Origin: Rhodocyclaceae bacterium
GTDB lineage: Bacteria; Pseudomonadota; Gammaproteobacteria; Burkholderiales; Rhodocyclaceae
Reading direction: 5' to 3'
NCBI GenBank assembly: GCA_016718525.1
Contig: JADKDD010000001.1
Location: forward strand, 186,001 to 250,000
Length of the DNA: 64,000 bases
In this document: positions 63,868-64,000 of the stretch, piece after piece
How positions within the stretch are numbered: the stretch's first letter is position 1
How the letters are laid out: every line of letters starts with the position of its first letter
Made by a program: the position numbers and the translations under genes
The notes under the pieces: model-generated
Database searches by the model: none
Told to the model about the DNA's origin: nothing
The model's input: only the letters and a program-made list of their open reading frames with translations

Positions 63868-64000
63868 TCAGTTCTTGATCGCGTCCTTGGCTTTTTCGAC
63901 AGGCGTGTCATTCTTGTTTTTCTTCTTCTCTAGCGGTCCCTTGTCGTCAATACCAGCGGCTTTCTTGCCGGAATCCTTGGCCGCTTCACCGGCATTGCAG
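63868..64000 (-). CDS. Small lysine-rich protein, 3' end only
   Basis: The last 44 codons are visible on the minus strand, entering at the window edge as CNAGEAAKDSGKKAAGIDDK and ending VEKAKDAIKN before a TGA at 63868-63870. The first visible residue, Cys followed by Asn, could be the lipobox cysteine of a small lipoprotein, but the upstream part lies outside the window. Function is unknown. Confidence 0.55.
   Translation of the reverse strand, partial: CNAGEAAKDSGKKAAGIDDKGPLEKKKNKNDTPVEKAKDAIKN

Noticed and set aside
1..64000. CRISPR arrays, rRNA genes, complete insertion sequences or integrases
   Set aside because: I looked for regular repeat-spacer units, rRNA motifs and transposase or integrase signatures and saw none. 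The dispersed repeats are not evenly spaced and carry no transposase.

Overview
This window looks like chromosome from a pseudomonad-type proteobacterium, most likely a betaproteobacterium or a close gammaproteobacterial relative. The evidence is an E. coli-type glutamate-cysteine ligase and RluA, an elongation factor P carrying arginine at residue 32 next to the EarP rhamnosyltransferase, divergent ppk and ppx, a RelA-type ppGpp synthetase, and the order earP-efp / uvrC-pgsA-tRNA-Gly-tRNA-Cys. This placement is an inference from gene content; no rRNA is present.

Layout. 1-6.4 kb holds the end of gshA, a split MacAB-type exporter, a MAPEG protein and glutathione reductase. 6.7-13.6 kb is a tight lipid operon of three wax ester synthase/DGAT-like acyltransferases, an acyl-CoA ligase and a hormone-sensitive-lipase-type hydrolase; the second acyltransferase carries a one-base frameshift. 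13.7-24 kb is an accessory zone of orphan genes (one with a HEPN-like RNLLVH motif), a TonB-like chimera, rluA, small secreted proteins, a DUF2252 gene and several copies of a dispersed intergenic repeat.

24.6-42.3 kb is the most interesting part. It is a catabolic cluster with DUF1302/DUF1329 envelope proteins, an SMP-30-type lactonase, an MBL hydrolase, a cupin, an SDR, an unusual enoyl-CoA hydratase-like protein, an SCP-x-type thiolase, an acyl-CoA ligase, a cyclase-family hydrolase, an FAH-family hydrolase, an arylsulfatase, a MetA-type outer-membrane channel and an AraC regulator. Five copies of an 18-base motif (consensus TTTGCGGAWTTYCGATAG, core CGGAATTCCG) lie only in promoter gaps of this cluster, all pointing the same way relative to the gene downstream. 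They imply one regulon. I infer that the cluster takes up a hydrophobic, possibly sulfated or lactone-containing ring compound, activates it as a CoA thioester and degrades it by hydrolytic ring opening and beta-oxidation-like steps. The substrate is unknown.

43-46 kb is an A+T-richer islet with a SET-domain protein, a homospermidine synthase-like enzyme and an EamA transporter. 46.5-63.4 kb is mostly core genome: epoxide hydrolase, relA, an Old Yellow Enzyme relative, ppk, ppx, an FAD oxidoreductase, efp, earP, uvrC (one-base frameshift in a C run), pgsA, two tRNAs with a near-consensus promoter, a SYLF-domain protein and a Kef-type antiporter. The right end has a decayed arylsulfatase tail and the 3' end of a small lysine-rich protein. 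The indels in uvrC and the acyltransferase, and a suspect A run before the homospermidine synthase, could be sequencing errors rather than true mutations.
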